Numbered from the stretch's first letter, positions 44,820 to 54,593 are shown. The stretch: 64,000 nt of DNA from Pseudomonas eutrophicaquae (GCF_023544715.1 NZ_JAMJEZ010000001.1:1-64000), one strand, 5' to 3'. Notes: generated by a model from the sequence alone, not told the origin. Program-made: numbers and translations.

Positions 44820-45182
44820 ATGTTGTTGCGGGGAATCACCTGGCTGGTGCTGTTCCAGCTACTGGGTACGGGACTGAATGCACTGTGGCTGCCGGCGTTG
44901 CCGGGGCCGATCCTTGGCATGTTGCTGCTGCTGGGCTTTTTGCTGATGCGCGGCGAGGTGCCTGCGTCGGTGCAGGAAGCAGGGACGGCGCTGCTGCGCT
45001 ATCTGCCGCTGCTGCTGGTGCCACCGGCCGTCGGGGTGATGGCTTATGCCGAGGTGCTGGCGGCCAACTTCTGGGCGCTGGCGGCCACCCTGCTGCTGTC
45101 GCTACTGATCTCGCTGGCTTTCGCCGGCTGGCTGATGCAGCGCCTGATCACGCGCAAGGCGCGGCGGGAGTCCGGGCAATGA
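44820..45182 (+). CDS. cidA: CidA/LrgA family holin-like protein
   Basis: A 120-residue membrane protein with four helices, in the CidA/LrgA family. Recognisable parts are [32 protein letters not shown] and [18 protein letters not shown]. Family members resemble phage holins and are linked to programmed lysis, extracellular DNA release and, in some cases, pyruvate/acetate transport. AGGAGG lies six bases before ATG 44820. It overlaps the cidB-like gene by ATGA. Confidence 0.9.
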   Translation: MLLRGITWLVLFQLLGTGLNALWLPALPGPILGMLLLLGFLLMRGEVPASVQEAGTALLRYLPLLLVPPAVGVMAYAEVLAANFWALAATLLLSLLISLAFAGWLMQRLITRKARRESGQ

Positions 45183-45877
45183 ACGCACTGACCGCCATTC
45201 TGGAACACCCGCTGTTCGGCTTTGCCATCACCCTGGGGGCCTATCAGCTGGCGCTGGCACTCTTTGAGCGTACCCGGCTGATCTTTCTGCAGCCGGTGCT
45301 GCTGTCGATGCTGCTGGTGATTGCGGTGCTGCTGCTGTGCCGAATCGATTACGCCGATTACCGCGCCAGCGTGCAGATGCTCAGCGTGTTTCTGGGCCCG
45401 GCCACCGTAGCTCTGGCGGTGCCACTGTTTCTCAACCTGCGGCGGATCCGTGCGCTGTTCTGGCCGGTGCTGGTGACTCTGCTGCTGGCCGGCAGCCTGG
45501 CTACGGCGCTGGGGATTGGCATTGGCTACCTGCTGGGCGTGGATCAGGTACTGCAGATGACCCTGCTGCCCAAGTCTGTGACCTCGCCGATCGCCATGCT
45601 GGTGGCCGAGCAGCTCGGCGGGCTGGCGGCACTGGCGGCCATCTTTGTGCTGATCACCGGCGTGCTGGGCGCCATCTGTGGGCCGTTCGTGCTCAACTGG
45701 TTGCAGGTCCGGCATCCGGCCGCGCGCGGCATGGCACTGGGTCTGACTGCCCATGCGGTCGGCACCGCCCATGCCCTGCAGGAAAGCGAGGAAGCCGGCG
45801 CTTTTGCCGCGCTGGGCATGAGCCTGATGGGGGTGGCAACGGCGACCCTGCTGCCGGTAGCCATGCTGGTGCTCTAG
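45179..45877 (+). CDS. cidB: CidB/LrgB family membrane protein
   Basis: A 232-residue inner-membrane protein, partner of the CidA/LrgA-like protein. The conserved C-terminal motif is present: LPKSVTSPIAMLVAEQLGG, then GITGVLGA-like LITGVLGAICGP and AVGTAHALQESEEAGAFAALGM. The ATGA overlap with the upstream gene shows coupled translation. Its stop codon overlaps the convergent dedA stop (CTAG at 45874-45877). The same frame stays open far upstream, but that part is opposite the SDR gene and is not coding. Confidence 0.92.
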   Translation: MNALTAILEHPLFGFAITLGAYQLALALFERTRLIFLQPVLLSMLLVIAVLLLCRIDYADYRASVQMLSVFLGPATVALAVPLFLNLRRIRALFWPVLVTLLLAGSLATALGIGIGYLLGVDQVLQMTLLPKSVTSPIAMLVAEQLGGLAALAAIFVLITGVLGAICGPFVLNWLQVRHPAARGMALGLTAHAVGTAHALQESEEAGAFAALGMSLMGVATATLLPVAMLVL

Positions 45878-46587
45878 CGCGGCGGCATGGCTCCCAGCCA
45901 TTGCCAGGCGAGCAGCCCAAGGCCCAGCAGGCTGGCGGCCAGCAGAGCGCCGCACAGCAGCCACCGGCGGCGCGAGCGGGGCGTTTGCCGGCGGTGCAGC
46001 AGCCCCCAGGCACCCAGCGCGCCCGGCAGCAGCGCCAGCAGCAGATGCCACCAGGCATCCTCCGGCAGCGGCAGGCGCAGCGCTGCCCCCGTGCTCCAGC
46101 CGGGCAGCACATAAGCCAGCGCCCAGCCGCTGGAGGCCAGCAGGCTGAGCGCGGCAAAGCGTCCGGCGGGCATGTCGAGCATCCCGGCGGTCATCGGCAG
46201 CAGCGGGCGCAGCGGGCCGATGAAGCGCCCGATCAGCAGCCCTGCCGCGCCATAGCGCTGCATGTACAGCTCGGCGGCAACCAGCCAGTGGGGGTGACGG
46301 CGCAGTGGCGGCAACTGGCGGATGCGCTGATGAAACAGGCGCCCGAGCAGGTAAGACAGCCCATCGCCCAGCAGCGCCCCGCACCAGGCCAGCAGCAGGG
46401 TTTCCCCAAGACCCAGCGCGCCGCTGCCGGCCAGCGCCGCCACGGCAAACAGCAATGTCACGCCCGGAATCAGCAGGCCCACCAGCGCCAGACACTCGAC
46501 CAGCGCGATCAGAAACACTGCCGCGCCCAGCCAGTCGGGATGGGCGCCGAGCCAGGCCTGCCAGGCACCCCAATGCAGCTCGAACAT
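45874..46587 (-). CDS. DedA family membrane protein
   Basis: A 237-residue inner-membrane protein of the DedA (SNARE-associated/VTT) family. Motifs: LIALVECLALVGLLIPGVT at the start, then GDGLSYLLGR and RFIGPLRPLLPMTAGM, the conserved F.GP.RP..P segment. DedA proteins act as half-redundant lipid flippases or transporters, some for undecaprenyl phosphate. ATG 46587 (MFELHWGAWQAW) is chosen over the open frame to 46629. It is divergent from proA (128 bases) and convergent with cidB. Confidence 0.9.
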   Translation of the reverse strand: MFELHWGAWQAWLGAHPDWLGAAVFLIALVECLALVGLLIPGVTLLFAVAALAGSGALGLGETLLLAWCGALLGDGLSYLLGRLFHQRIRQLPPLRRHPHWLVAAELYMQRYGAAGLLIGRFIGPLRPLLPMTAGMLDMPAGRFAALSLLASSGWALAYVLPGWSTGAALRLPLPEDAWWHLLLALLPGALGAWGLLHRRQTPRSRRRWLLCGALLAASLLGLGLLAWQWLGAMPPR

Positions 46588-46670
46588 GGAGGGCCTCCAC
46601 GCTGGAACGGGATGCGCGCAGCATAGCAAGCGACCATCTGGCGGTGGTGCTGGGATGTGGGGTGATCGCA

Positions 46671-46680
46671 GGGCTATAAT
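46671..46680 (+). promoter_or_regulatory. Putative promoter (-10) of the proA-nadD-rsfS block
   Basis: A consensus TATAAT hexamer at 46675-46680 lies 35 bases before the proA start, in the divergent gap to dedA. A weak -35 (TGGGAT, 46651-46656, 18-base spacing) is all that can be found. Confidence 0.45.
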
Positions 46681-46715
46681 CGGCGGCCATTTTTCGCCCC
46701 CGGAACGCCGAGACC

Positions 46716-47981
46716 ATGACCGAGTCCGTACTCGACTACATGACCCGCCTGGGTCGCGCCGCCCGTGAGGCGTCGCGCATCACCGCCCGCGCCACCACCG
46801 CGCAGAAGAACAACGCTCTGCTGGCCGCTGCCCGCGCGCTGGATGCCGCCCGCGAGGCGCTGATCGAGGCCAACGCCCAGGACCTGGCCAATGGCCGCGC
46901 CAATGGTCTCGATGAGGCGATGCTCGATCGCCTGGCGCTGACCCCGGCGCGTATCGACGACATGATCGAGGGCCTGCGCCAGGTCGCCACGCTGCCGGAT
47001 CCGATCGGCACCATCCGCGACATGCGCTACCTGCCCTCGGGTATCCAGGTCGGCAAGATGCGCGTACCGCTCGGGGTGATCGGCATCATCTACGAGTCGC
47101 GCCCGAACGTGACCATCGACGCCGCCAGCCTGTGCCTCAAATCCGGCAACGCCACCATCCTGCGCGGTGGCTCCGAGGCGATCCACTCCAACCGCGCGAT
47201 CGCTGCGTGCATCCAGCAGGGTCTCGCTGAGGCCGGCCTGCCAGCGGCCTGCGTGCAGGTGGTGGAAACCACCGACCGCGCTGCGGTGGGTGCGCTGATT
47301 GCCATGCCGGAGTTTGTCGACGTGATCGTGCCGCGTGGTGGCAAGAGCCTGATCGAGCGCATCAGCCGCGATGCGCGGGTACCGGTGATCAAGCATTTGG
47401 ATGGCATCTGCCATGTTTACATCGACCATGCGGCCGATCTGGACAAGGCGATTCGCGTCGCCGACAACGCCAAGACCCAGCGCTACGCGCCGTGCAACAC
47501 CATGGAAACCCTGCTGGTGCATGAAGCGATTGCCGCCCGCGTGCTGCCGCCGCTGGCCGAGATCTACCGTGCCAAGGGCGTCGAGCTGCGCGGCTGCCCG
47601 GCGACCCGTGCGCTGCTCGGCACGGACGTGCGGGAGGCGAGCGAGGACGACTGGCACACCGAATACAACGCGCCAATCCTGGCGATCCGTGTGGTCGACT
47701 CGCTGGAGGCGGCGATGGAGCACATCAACCACTACGGCTCGCATCACACTGACGCGATCATCACCGAGAGCTTCACCGATGCACGGCGCTTCCTCACCGA
47801 AGTGGATTCCAGCTCGGTGATGATCAACGCCTCGACCCGTTTTGCCGATGGCTTCGAGTATGGCCTCGGCGCTGAGATCGGCATCTCCACCGACAAGCTG
47901 CATGCCCGCGGCCCGGTCGGTCTGGAAGGGTTGACCAGCGAGAAGTACGTGGTGTTCGGCGACGGTCACGTGCGCACCTGA
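46716..47981 (+). CDS. proA: Gamma-glutamyl phosphate reductase
   Basis: Second enzyme of proline synthesis: reduces gamma-glutamyl phosphate to glutamate semialdehyde with NADPH. The 421-residue protein contains the catalytic cysteine in [15 protein letters not shown], the NAD(P) region [14 protein letters not shown], and the conserved [15 protein letters not shown]. It overlaps nadD by one base (TGATG), placing proline and NAD synthesis in one unit with ribosome and cell-wall genes, as in Pseudomonas. Confidence 0.97.
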   Translation: MTESVLDYMTRLGRAAREASRITARATTAQKNNALLAAARALDAAREALIEANAQDLANGRANGLDEAMLDRLALTPARIDDMIEGLRQVATLPDPIGTIRDMRYLPSGIQVGKMRVPLGVIGIIYESRPNVTIDAASLCLKSGNATILRGGSEAIHSNRAIAACIQQGLAEAGLPAACVQVVETTDRAAVGALIAMPEFVDVIVPRGGKSLIERISRDARVPVIKHLDGICHVYIDHAADLDKAIRVADNAKTQRYAPCNTMETLLVHEAIAARVLPPLAEIYRAKGVELRGCPATRALLGTDVREASEDDWHTEYNAPILAIRVVDSLEAAMEHINHYGSHHTDAIITESFTDARRFLTEVDSSSVMINASTRFADGFEYGLGAEIGISTDKLHARGPVGLEGLTSEKYVVFGDGHVRT

Positions 47982-48637
47982 TGAGCCGGCGCATTGGTCT
48001 GCTCGGCGGCACCTTCGACCCCATCCACATTGGCCATCTGCGCGCCGCGCTGGAAGTGGCCGAGCAGTTTGCCCTCGATGAACTGCGGCTGATTCCCAGC
48101 GCGCGTCCGCCGCATCGTGGCACGCCGCAGGTCAGTGCCCAGCAGCGCCTGGACATGGTGCGACTGGCGGTCGAGGGCGTGGCGCCGCTGTGTGTGGATG
48201 ATCGTGAGCTGCACCGCGAACGGCCCTCCTGGACCATCGACACCCTCGAATCCCTGCGCCTGGAGCTGGGCGCTGAGGTGCGTCTGTTTCTGCTGCTCGG
48301 CTGGGATGCCTTCTGTGGGCTGCCCAGCTGGCACCGCTGGCAGGAGCTTTTGGCGCATTGTCACATTCTGGTGCTGCAGCGCCCGGATGCCGACAGTGAG
48401 GCGCCCGAAGCCCTGCGCAACCTGCTGGCCGCGCGCAGCGTCAACGACCCGCGCGCACTGAGCGGCCCGGCCGGGCAGATCGCCTTTGTCTGGCAGATGC
48501 CGCTGGCAGTCTCGGCTACCCAGCTGCGTGAGCGGCTGGCGGCTGGGCATTCAATCCGTTTTTTGGTACCCGATGCGGTACTTCATTACATCCATGCGCA
48601 CGGCCTGTACCGTGCCGATTCTGTGACTCAAGAGTGA
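47981..48637 (+). CDS. nadD: Nicotinate-nucleotide adenylyltransferase
   Basis: Converts nicotinate mononucleotide to deamido-NAD. The 218-residue protein has the nucleotidyltransferase motif [17 protein letters not shown] (HxGH) and the C-terminal ISxTxxR-type segment as [16 protein letters not shown] 47981 shares its A with the proA stop. rsfS follows after four bases. Confidence 0.96.
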   Translation: MSRRIGLLGGTFDPIHIGHLRAALEVAEQFALDELRLIPSARPPHRGTPQVSAQQRLDMVRLAVEGVAPLCVDDRELHRERPSWTIDTLESLRLELGAEVRLFLLLGWDAFCGLPSWHRWQELLAHCHILVLQRPDADSEAPEALRNLLAARSVNDPRALSGPAGQIAFVWQMPLAVSATQLRERLAAGHSIRFLVPDAVLHYIHAHGLYRADSVTQE

Positions 48638-48641
48638 TTTC

Positions 48642-49001
48642 ATGACAATGCAAACCGAACAGCTGGTCGAACTGGTGATTGCCGCCCTCGAGGACCTCAA
48701 GGCCCAGGGCATCGTCAGCATCGACGTGCGTGACAAGACCAGCATCACCGACGTGATGGTGATCGCCACCGGTAGCTCCAGCCGCCAGGTCAAGGCGCTG
48801 GCCGATAACGTGCTGGAAAAGGCCAAGGAACAGGGCATCCGCCCGGTCGGCAGCGAAGGTCTGGAGGGCGGCGAGTGGGGCTTGATCGACCTCGGTAATG
48901 TGGTGGTGCATGTCATGCAGCCGGCTACCCGCGAGTTCTATGATCTGGAGCGCCTGTGGCGCGGTGCCGAGCAGAACCGTATCCAGATGCTGCAGGAATA
49001 A
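48642..49001 (+). CDS. rsfS: Ribosome silencing factor
   Basis: Binds ribosomal protein L14 and blocks 30S-50S joining in starved cells. The 119-residue protein has the RsfS/Iojap motifs: [41 protein letters not shown] and the final [11 protein letters not shown] 48642 is used; ATG 48648 is two codons inside. The nadD-rsfS-rlmH order is conserved across gammaproteobacteria. Confidence 0.97.
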   Translation: MTMQTEQLVELVIAALEDLKAQGIVSIDVRDKTSITDVMVIATGSSSRQVKALADNVLEKAKEQGIRPVGSEGLEGGEWGLIDLGNVVVHVMQPATREFYDLERLWRGAEQNRIQMLQE

Positions 49002-49010
49002 GGAGCCGGC

Positions 49011-49478
49011 ATGCGCATCCGGTTGATCGCGGTCGGCTCGCGGATGCCGCGCTGGGTCGAGGAGGGCTGGCAGGAGTACGTCAAGCGCCTGCCGCCCGAA
49101 CTGACCCTAGAGCTGGTGGAGATTCCGCTCAGCACCCGCGGCAAGAACGCCGACATCGCCCGGCTGATCCGTCAGGAAGGTGAGGCGATGCTGGCCCGGG
49201 TGCAGCCCGGTGAGCGCATCGTCACGCTGGAAGTGCAGGGCAAGCCGTGGAGCACCGAGCAGCTGGCCCGCGAGCTGGAGCGCTGGCGTCTGGATGCGCG
49301 CACCGTCAACCTGATGGTCGGCGGCCCCGAGGGGCTGGCACCGGAGGTCTGCGCGCGCAGCGAGCAGCGCTGGTCGCTGTCGCCCTTGACCCTGCCGCAT
49401 CCGCTGGTGCGGGTGCTGCTCGGCGAGCAGATCTACCGGGCCTGGACCGTGCTGTCCGGCCATCCGTACCACAAGTAG
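49011..49478 (+). CDS. rlmH: 23S rRNA (pseudouridine-1915-N3)-methyltransferase
   Basis: SPOUT methyltransferase acting on the assembled 70S ribosome at helix 69. The 155-residue protein, the exact family length, has [20 protein letters not shown] at its start, [12 protein letters not shown] in the SAM knot and the C-terminal [28 protein letters not shown] lies just before ATG 49011. mrdA follows after nine bases. Confidence 0.97.
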   Translation: MRIRLIAVGSRMPRWVEEGWQEYVKRLPPELTLELVEIPLSTRGKNADIARLIRQEGEAMLARVQPGERIVTLEVQGKPWSTEQLARELERWRLDARTVNLMVGGPEGLAPEVCARSEQRWSLSPLTLPHPLVRVLLGEQIYRAWTVLSGHPYHK

Positions 49479-49487
49479 CCCGCGCCC

Positions 49488-51404
49488 ATGCCGCAACCGA
49501 TCCCGCTCAAGGACCACGAACACGACGCCCGCCTGGTGCGTGCGCGGGTACTGGTCGGTGCAGCGATTCTGCTGGCGCTGGCGCTCGGGCTGGTGGCGCG
49601 GATGTTCTACCTGCAGGTGATCCAGTACGAGCACCACACCACGCTGGCGGAAAACAACCGCATCCACGTCCAGCCGCTGCCGCCGACCCGCGGCCTGATC
49701 TATGACCGCAACGGGGTGATCCTCGCCGACAACCGGCCAAGTTTCAGCCTGACCGTGACTCGCGAGCGTGCCGGCGACTGGCAGCAGGTGCTGGACGTGA
49801 TCGTCGAGGTACTGGCGCTCGGCGAGGAGGAGCGCGCGCTGTTCGAACGCCGGGTACGCCAGGGGCGTCGGCCGTTCGAGCCAGTGCCGGTGATGTTCGA
49901 GCTGTCCGAGGAGCAGATCGCGCGTATCGCGGTCAACCAGTTCCGCCTGCCGGGGGTCGATGTGGCGGCCCAGCTGGTGCGTCATTACCCGCAGGGTGCG
50001 CACTTTGCCCACTCGGTCGGTTATGTCGGGCGGATCAATGAGCAGGAGCTCAAGCGCCTCGACACCATCAATTACAGCGGTACCCACCACATCGGCAAGA
50101 CCGGGGCCGAGCGCTTCTACGAGGACGTGCTGCACGGGCAAGTCGGCTACGAGGAGGTGGAGACCAACGCCCGTGGCCGGGTGTTGCGGGTACTCAAGCG
50201 CACCGCACCGATTCCCGGCCGTGACATCACCCTGCACCTGGACCTTGCGCTGCAGAAGGCCGCCGAGGCGGCGCTGGGCGGGCGGCGCGGGGCGATCGTG
50301 GCGATCGAGCCGGCCACCGGGGGCGTGCTGGCGATGGTCAGCCAGCCGAGTTTCGACCCGAACCTGTTCGTCACCGGGATCAGCTTCAAGGACTATGCTG
50401 AGCTGCGCGATTCCATCGACCGGCCGCTGTACAACCGCGCGCTGCGCGGCCTCTATCCGCCGGGCTCCACGGTCAAGCCACAGGTGGCGCTGGCCGGTCT
50501 AGATGCCGGGCTGATCACGCCGCTCAGCCGGGTCTGGGACCCGGGCTTCTACCAGCTGCCCGGCAACACCCACAAATACCGCAACTGGAACCGCAGCGGC
50601 GATGGCTGGGTCGATCTGAATCTGGCTATGGCGCGCTCCAACGACACCTATTTCTACGATCTGGCGATCAAGCTGGGCATCGATCGGCTGCATCATTACC
50701 TGAGCGGCTTTGGCCTTGGCCAGCGGGTGGCGCTCGATCTGTTCGAGGAAGCGGCGGGCCTGATGCCCTCGCGCGAGTGGAAGCGCCTCAACCGTCGTCA
50801 GGCCTGGTTCCCCGGTGAGACGGTGATCACCGGTATCGGTCAGGGCTACATGCTCACCTCGCCCTTGCAACTGGCCCAGGCCACCACCCTGATTGCTACC
50901 CGTGGCCGCTGGACCCGTCCACGTCTGCTGCGCGATGCCGCAGGGCTGAGTCCCGAGCAGCTGATGGCCCAGGGCCTGCTGGAGCCGCGCGAGACGCCGC
51001 CCGATCTCGTCGCCAAGGATGAGCGTTACTGGGATCAGGTGACCCAGAGCATGGTCGAAGTTCTGCATGGCCCGCGTGGTACGGGGTTTAAGGTCGGCAA
51101 GGATTCGGTCTACCGGATCGCCGGCAAGAGTGGCACCGCGCAGGTGGTGGCCATTCGTCAGGGCGAGCGCTACGACCGTGACAAGCTGCGCGAGCGTCAC
51201 CGGGATCATGCGCTGTTCGTGGCCTTTGCCCCGGCAGAGAACCCGCAGATTGCTGTGGCGGTGATGGTCGAGAACGGCGAGTCCGGCTCGGGCGTGGCGG
51301 CACCGATTGCCCGTCAGGTGATGGATGCCTGGCTGCTGGACGAGCAGGGCCGCCTCAAGGCTGATCCGGGCGGGATGCGCCCTGCGCAGGAGAATATGCC
51401 GTGA
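49488..51404 (+). CDS. mrdA: Penicillin-binding protein 2
   Basis: Transpeptidase of the elongation (rod) complex. The 638-residue protein has a short cytoplasmic tail, one membrane helix (ILLALALGLVARMFYL), the pedestal domain (RGLIYDRNGVILADNRPS), and the transpeptidase domain with STVK (PPGSTVKPQVAL), SND (ARSNDTYF) and KSGT (GKSGTAQVV). It overlaps rodA by GTGA, so PBP2 and its SEDS partner are made together. Called pbpA in P. aeruginosa. Confidence 0.97.
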   Translation: MPQPIPLKDHEHDARLVRARVLVGAAILLALALGLVARMFYLQVIQYEHHTTLAENNRIHVQPLPPTRGLIYDRNGVILADNRPSFSLTVTRERAGDWQQVLDVIVEVLALGEEERALFERRVRQGRRPFEPVPVMFELSEEQIARIAVNQFRLPGVDVAAQLVRHYPQGAHFAHSVGYVGRINEQELKRLDTINYSGTHHIGKTGAERFYEDVLHGQVGYEEVETNARGRVLRVLKRTAPIPGRDITLHLDLALQKAAEAALGGRRGAIVAIEPATGGVLAMVSQPSFDPNLFVTGISFKDYAELRDSIDRPLYNRALRGLYPPGSTVKPQVALAGLDAGLITPLSRVWDPGFYQLPGNTHKYRNWNRSGDGWVDLNLAMARSNDTYFYDLAIKLGIDRLHHYLSGFGLGQRVALDLFEEAAGLMPSREWKRLNRRQAWFPGETVITGIGQGYMLTSPLQLAQATTLIATRGRWTRPRLLRDAAGLSPEQLMAQGLLEPRETPPDLVAKDERYWDQVTQSMVEVLHGPRGTGFKVGKDSVYRIAGKSGTAQVVAIRQGERYDRDKLRERHRDHALFVAFAPAENPQIAVAVMVENGESGSGVAAPIARQVMDAWLLDEQGRLKADPGGMRPAQENMP

Positions 51405-52549
51405 GCAACGTGACCTTTGACCGGATCCTCTCCAGCGAAGATGTGCTGCGCCGCCGCGGTGGCTGGCTGCAGCGTCTGCACCTGGATGGCCCCTTGCTGC
51501 TGTTGCTGCTGGCGCTCGCGGTGATCGGCATGTTCGTGCTGTATTCGGCCGGCGGCAAGAGCTGGGAGCTGCTGCAACGCCAGGCCACTTCGCTGGGCAT
51601 CGGTCTGGCGGCGCTGTGCGTGATCGCCCAGTTCGAGCCGCGCTTCATGGCGCGCTGGGCGCCGCTGGCCTATGGCATCGGTGTGCTACTGCTGATCATC
51701 GTCGAACTGTTCGGCTATACGGCGATGGGCGCCACGCGCTGGATCAACATCCCTGGGGTGATCCGCTTCCAGCCCTCGGAGTTCATGAAGCTGCTGATGC
51801 CGATCACCGTGGCCTGGTACCTTTCGACGCGCACCCTGCCGCCGAGCCTCAAGCAGCTGGCGATTGCCCTGCTGCTGATCCTGGTGCCCTGTGTGCTGAT
51901 CCTCAAGCAGCCGGACCTGGGCACCGCGCTGATGGTGCTGGTGCCGGGGGGCTTCGTGCTGTTTCTGGCCGGCCTTCGCTGGTGGTGGATCGCCACGGCG
52001 CTGGCGGCGGTGGTGCCGATTGCGGTCGGCATGTGGTACTTCGTGCTGCACCCCTACCAGAAGCGCCGGGTGCTGACCTTCCTGGATCCGGAAAGTGATC
52101 CTTTGGGCACCGGCTGGAACATTATTCAGTCCAAGGCGGCGATCGGCTCGGGCGGGGTACTGGGCAAGGGCTGGCTGCAGGGTACCCAGTCGCATCTGGA
52201 TTTTTTGCCGGAAAGCCACACGGACTTTATCATTGCCGTCCTGGCCGAGGAGTTCGGCATGGTCGGCGTGTGTCTGCTGCTGGTGGTCTATCTGCTGCTG
52301 GTGGCGCGCGGCCTGTTCATCGCGATACAGGCGCAGACGCTGTTCGGCAAGCTGCTGGCGGGCAGCATCACCCTGACCTTCTTCATCTACGTCTTCGTGA
52401 ACATCGGCATGGTCAGCGGCTTGTTGCCGGTGGTAGGCGTGCCGCTGCCCTTCATCAGCTACGGTGGAACTTCGCTGGTGACCCTGATGTCAGGGTTCGG
52501 AATTTTGATGGCGATCCATACCCATCGCAAATGGATCGCCCAGGCTTGA
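51401..52549 (+). CDS. rodA: Rod-shape SEDS glycosyltransferase RodA
   Basis: Polymerises glycan strands from lipid II in partnership with PBP2. The 382-residue protein has about ten membrane helices and SEDS motifs: IRFQPSEFMKLLMPI, LKQPDLGTALMVL, ESHTDFIIAVLAEEFG and VPLPFISYGGTSLVTLM. The GTG start at 51401 overlaps the mrdA stop (GTGA). mltB follows nine bases after the stop. Confidence 0.97.
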   Translation: MSNVTFDRILSSEDVLRRRGGWLQRLHLDGPLLLLLLALAVIGMFVLYSAGGKSWELLQRQATSLGIGLAALCVIAQFEPRFMARWAPLAYGIGVLLLIIVELFGYTAMGATRWINIPGVIRFQPSEFMKLLMPITVAWYLSTRTLPPSLKQLAIALLLILVPCVLILKQPDLGTALMVLVPGGFVLFLAGLRWWWIATALAAVVPIAVGMWYFVLHPYQKRRVLTFLDPESDPLGTGWNIIQSKAAIGSGGVLGKGWLQGTQSHLDFLPESHTDFIIAVLAEEFGMVGVCLLLVVYLLLVARGLFIAIQAQTLFGKLLAGSITLTFFIYVFVNIGMVSGLLPVVGVPLPFISYGGTSLVTLMSGFGILMAIHTHRKWIAQA

Positions 52550-52557
52550 GGCTGACA

Positions 52558-53568
52558 GTGAACAACATGCACAGATTGCAACAGTGGGTCAGAGGGGCGG
52601 GCCTTGGCCTGCTCGGTGCCGTCGGCATTGCGCCCGGCGTGGCCATGGCCTACGACAACCCGGCCCAGCTGGAGCCCTTCATCGCCGAGATGACCCGTGA
52701 GCACGGCTTTGCCGAAGAGGGTCTGCGCGAGCTGTTTGCCGGTGCCACGCGCCAGCAGAAGATCCTCGACGCCATCTCGCGCCCGGCCGAACGGGTCAAG
52801 CCCTGGAAGGAGTACCGGCCGATCTTCATCACCGAGGCGCGGATCAGTCAGGGCGCTGCCTTCTGGCAGCAGCATGCCGAGGCGCTGGCGCGGGCCGAGC
52901 GCGAGTATGGCGTGCCGGCCGAGGTGATCGTGGCGATCATCGGGGTGGAAACCTTCTATGGCCGGCACACCGGCACCTGGCCGGTGCTGGATGCGCTGGC
53001 GACGCTGGGCTTTGACTACCCGCCGCGCGCCGACTTCTTCCGCAAGGAGCTGCGCGAGTTTCTGCTGCTGACCCGCGAGCAGCAGGTGGATCCGCAGGCG
53101 CTCAAGGGCTCCTACGCCGGCGCCATGGGCCTGCCGCAGTTTATGCCTAGCAGCTTCCGCGCCTATGCGGTGGACTTTGATGGCGATGGCCGCATCGATA
53201 TCTGGAACAACCCGGTGGATGCTATCGGCAGTGTTGCCAGCTATTTCCAGCGCCATGGCTGGGTGGCTGGGGATCCGGTGGTCAGCCGCGCCCGGGTGCA
53301 GGGTCGCAAGGTCGAGCAGGGGCTGACCCAGGGGCTGGAGCCGACTCGCTCGGTGCAGGATCTGCGTGCCTTCGGCTGGCAGGCTGAGGACAAGGTCGAG
53401 GGTAATCTGGCCGTGACCGCGTTTCGTCTGGAGGGGGAGGCCGGTGCCGAGTACTGGATGGGCCTGCCCAACTTCTACGTCATCACCCGTTATAACCGCA
53501 GCGTGATGTATGCAATGGCCGTGCATCAGCTCTCCGAGGCGCTGCGCGCCCGGCATCAGGAGCGTTGA
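52558..53568 (+). CDS. mltB: Lytic murein transglycosylase B (soluble SltB1-like form)
   Basis: Periplasmic enzyme that cleaves glycan strands, leaving 1,6-anhydro-muropeptides. The 336-residue protein has a signal peptide (GLGLLGAVGIAPGVAMA, then YDNP), the catalytic glutamate in GVETFYGRHTG, and the family motif GSYAGAMGLPQFMPSSF. There is no lipobox cysteine, so unlike E. coli MltB it should be soluble; P. aeruginosa SltB1 in the same place is also soluble. GTG 52558 has TGAGG six bases upstream; ATG 52567 is an alternative. Confidence 0.93.
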   Translation: MNNMHRLQQWVRGAGLGLLGAVGIAPGVAMAYDNPAQLEPFIAEMTREHGFAEEGLRELFAGATRQQKILDAISRPAERVKPWKEYRPIFITEARISQGAAFWQQHAEALARAEREYGVPAEVIVAIIGVETFYGRHTGTWPVLDALATLGFDYPPRADFFRKELREFLLLTREQQVDPQALKGSYAGAMGLPQFMPSSFRAYAVDFDGDGRIDIWNNPVDAIGSVASYFQRHGWVAGDPVVSRARVQGRKVEQGLTQGLEPTRSVQDLRAFGWQAEDKVEGNLAVTAFRLEGEAGAEYWMGLPNFYVITRYNRSVMYAMAVHQLSEALRARHQER

Positions 53569-53570
53569 GC

Positions 53571-54530
53571 ATGAACGCGCTGCGCGCACTGACCCTGGTC
53601 ACCCTCGGCAGCCTGCTGCTGGCTGGTTGTGCCGGGCGCGATGCCCCGGCGCCGAGCGCCAAAGCGCCGGCAGCCAAAGGCAGTTATGTCCGCCCGCTCA
53701 ATGACGGTGCGCCCTGGTGGGATGTGGATGTCTCGCAGATCCCCGACGCGGTACCGACGCCCCATCACGGGCCATTCAAGGCCAGCCCCTATACGGTGCT
53801 GGGGCAGTCCTACTTCCCGATCCAGGACGCCCGCAACTACCGTGTCGAGGGCACAGCCTCCTGGTACGGCACCAAGTTCCACGGTCAGGCCACCGCCAAC
53901 GGCGAGACCTATGACCTGTACGGCATGACCGCCGCCCACAAGACCCTGCCGCTGCCCAGCTACGTGCGGGTGACCAGTCTTGAGAATGGGCGCAGCATCA
54001 TCGTGCGGGTCAATGACCGCGGGCCGTTCTATTCCGATCGCGTCATCGACCTGTCGTTTGCCGCCGCCAAGAAGCTCGGCTTTGCCGAGCGTGGCACGGC
54101 GCGGGTGCGGATCGAGGGCATCGATCCGCAGCGCTGGATCGCCGGGCAGGGCGCGGCGCAGCCCGTGGCCGCCGCCACGGTGATGGCCCAGCCGAGTGCG
54201 GCGACCTTCGAGCGCTACACGCCGCCGCCCACCCAGCACGCCGGTGCCCTGTCAGCGGCTGAGCTTGGGCAGCAGACGGCAGCGCCGGTGGCGTCCGGGC
54301 TGTACCTGCAGCTGGGCGCCTTCGCCAACCCCGATGCGGCCGAGCTGTTGCGCGCCCGCGTGCAGGGGACGGTCGGTACCCAGGCGTTCATCAGCCCGAT
54401 CGCCCGGGGCGAGCAGGTGCTGCATCGCGTGCGCCTGGGGCCGCTGGGCAGCGAGGCCGAAGCGCGTCGCCTGCAGGATACGCTGCGCACCGCCAGCCTC
54501 GGCCAGCCGACCCTGGTGCAGGCCGACTGA
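53571..54530 (+). CDS. rlpA: Septal ring lytic transglycosylase RlpA
   Basis: Outer-membrane lipoprotein that cuts glycan strands lacking stem peptides at the septum. The 319-residue protein has a lipobox (SLLLAGC), a double-psi beta-barrel domain (EGTASWYGTKFHGQATANGE ... VRVNDRGPF) with the catalytic Glu/Asp positions, and a C-terminal SPOR domain (YLQLGAFANPDAAELL) that binds denuded glycan. AGGAG is eight bases before ATG 53571. Confidence 0.95.
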   Translation: MNALRALTLVTLGSLLLAGCAGRDAPAPSAKAPAAKGSYVRPLNDGAPWWDVDVSQIPDAVPTPHHGPFKASPYTVLGQSYFPIQDARNYRVEGTASWYGTKFHGQATANGETYDLYGMTAAHKTLPLPSYVRVTSLENGRSIIVRVNDRGPFYSDRVIDLSFAAAKKLGFAERGTARVRIEGIDPQRWIAGQGAAQPVAAATVMAQPSAATFERYTPPPTQHAGALSAAELGQQTAAPVASGLYLQLGAFANPDAAELLRARVQGTVGTQAFISPIARGEQVLHRVRLGPLGSEAEARRLQDTLRTASLGQPTLVQAD

Positions 54531-54538
54531 CCCCGACT

Positions 54539-54568
54539 GCCCGCCGGCACACTGCCTGCCCGGCGGGC
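54539..54568 (+). other. Hairpin between rlpA and dacA
   Basis: GCCCGCCGG (54539-54547) pairs perfectly with CCGGCGGGC (54560-54568) around a 12-base loop in the 63-base gap. No T-run follows, so it is probably an internal mRNA structure that could set the relative levels of rlpA and dacA. Confidence 0.45.
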
Positions 54569-54593
54569 TCATTCACCCAGAGGATTCGAGAGC

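Noticed and set aside
44075-45178. Long plus-strand extension of the cidB frame through the SDR and cidA genes
   Set aside because: It is antisense to the SDR gene and out of frame with cidA; the conserved CidB start is ATG 45179 with an ATGA overlap.
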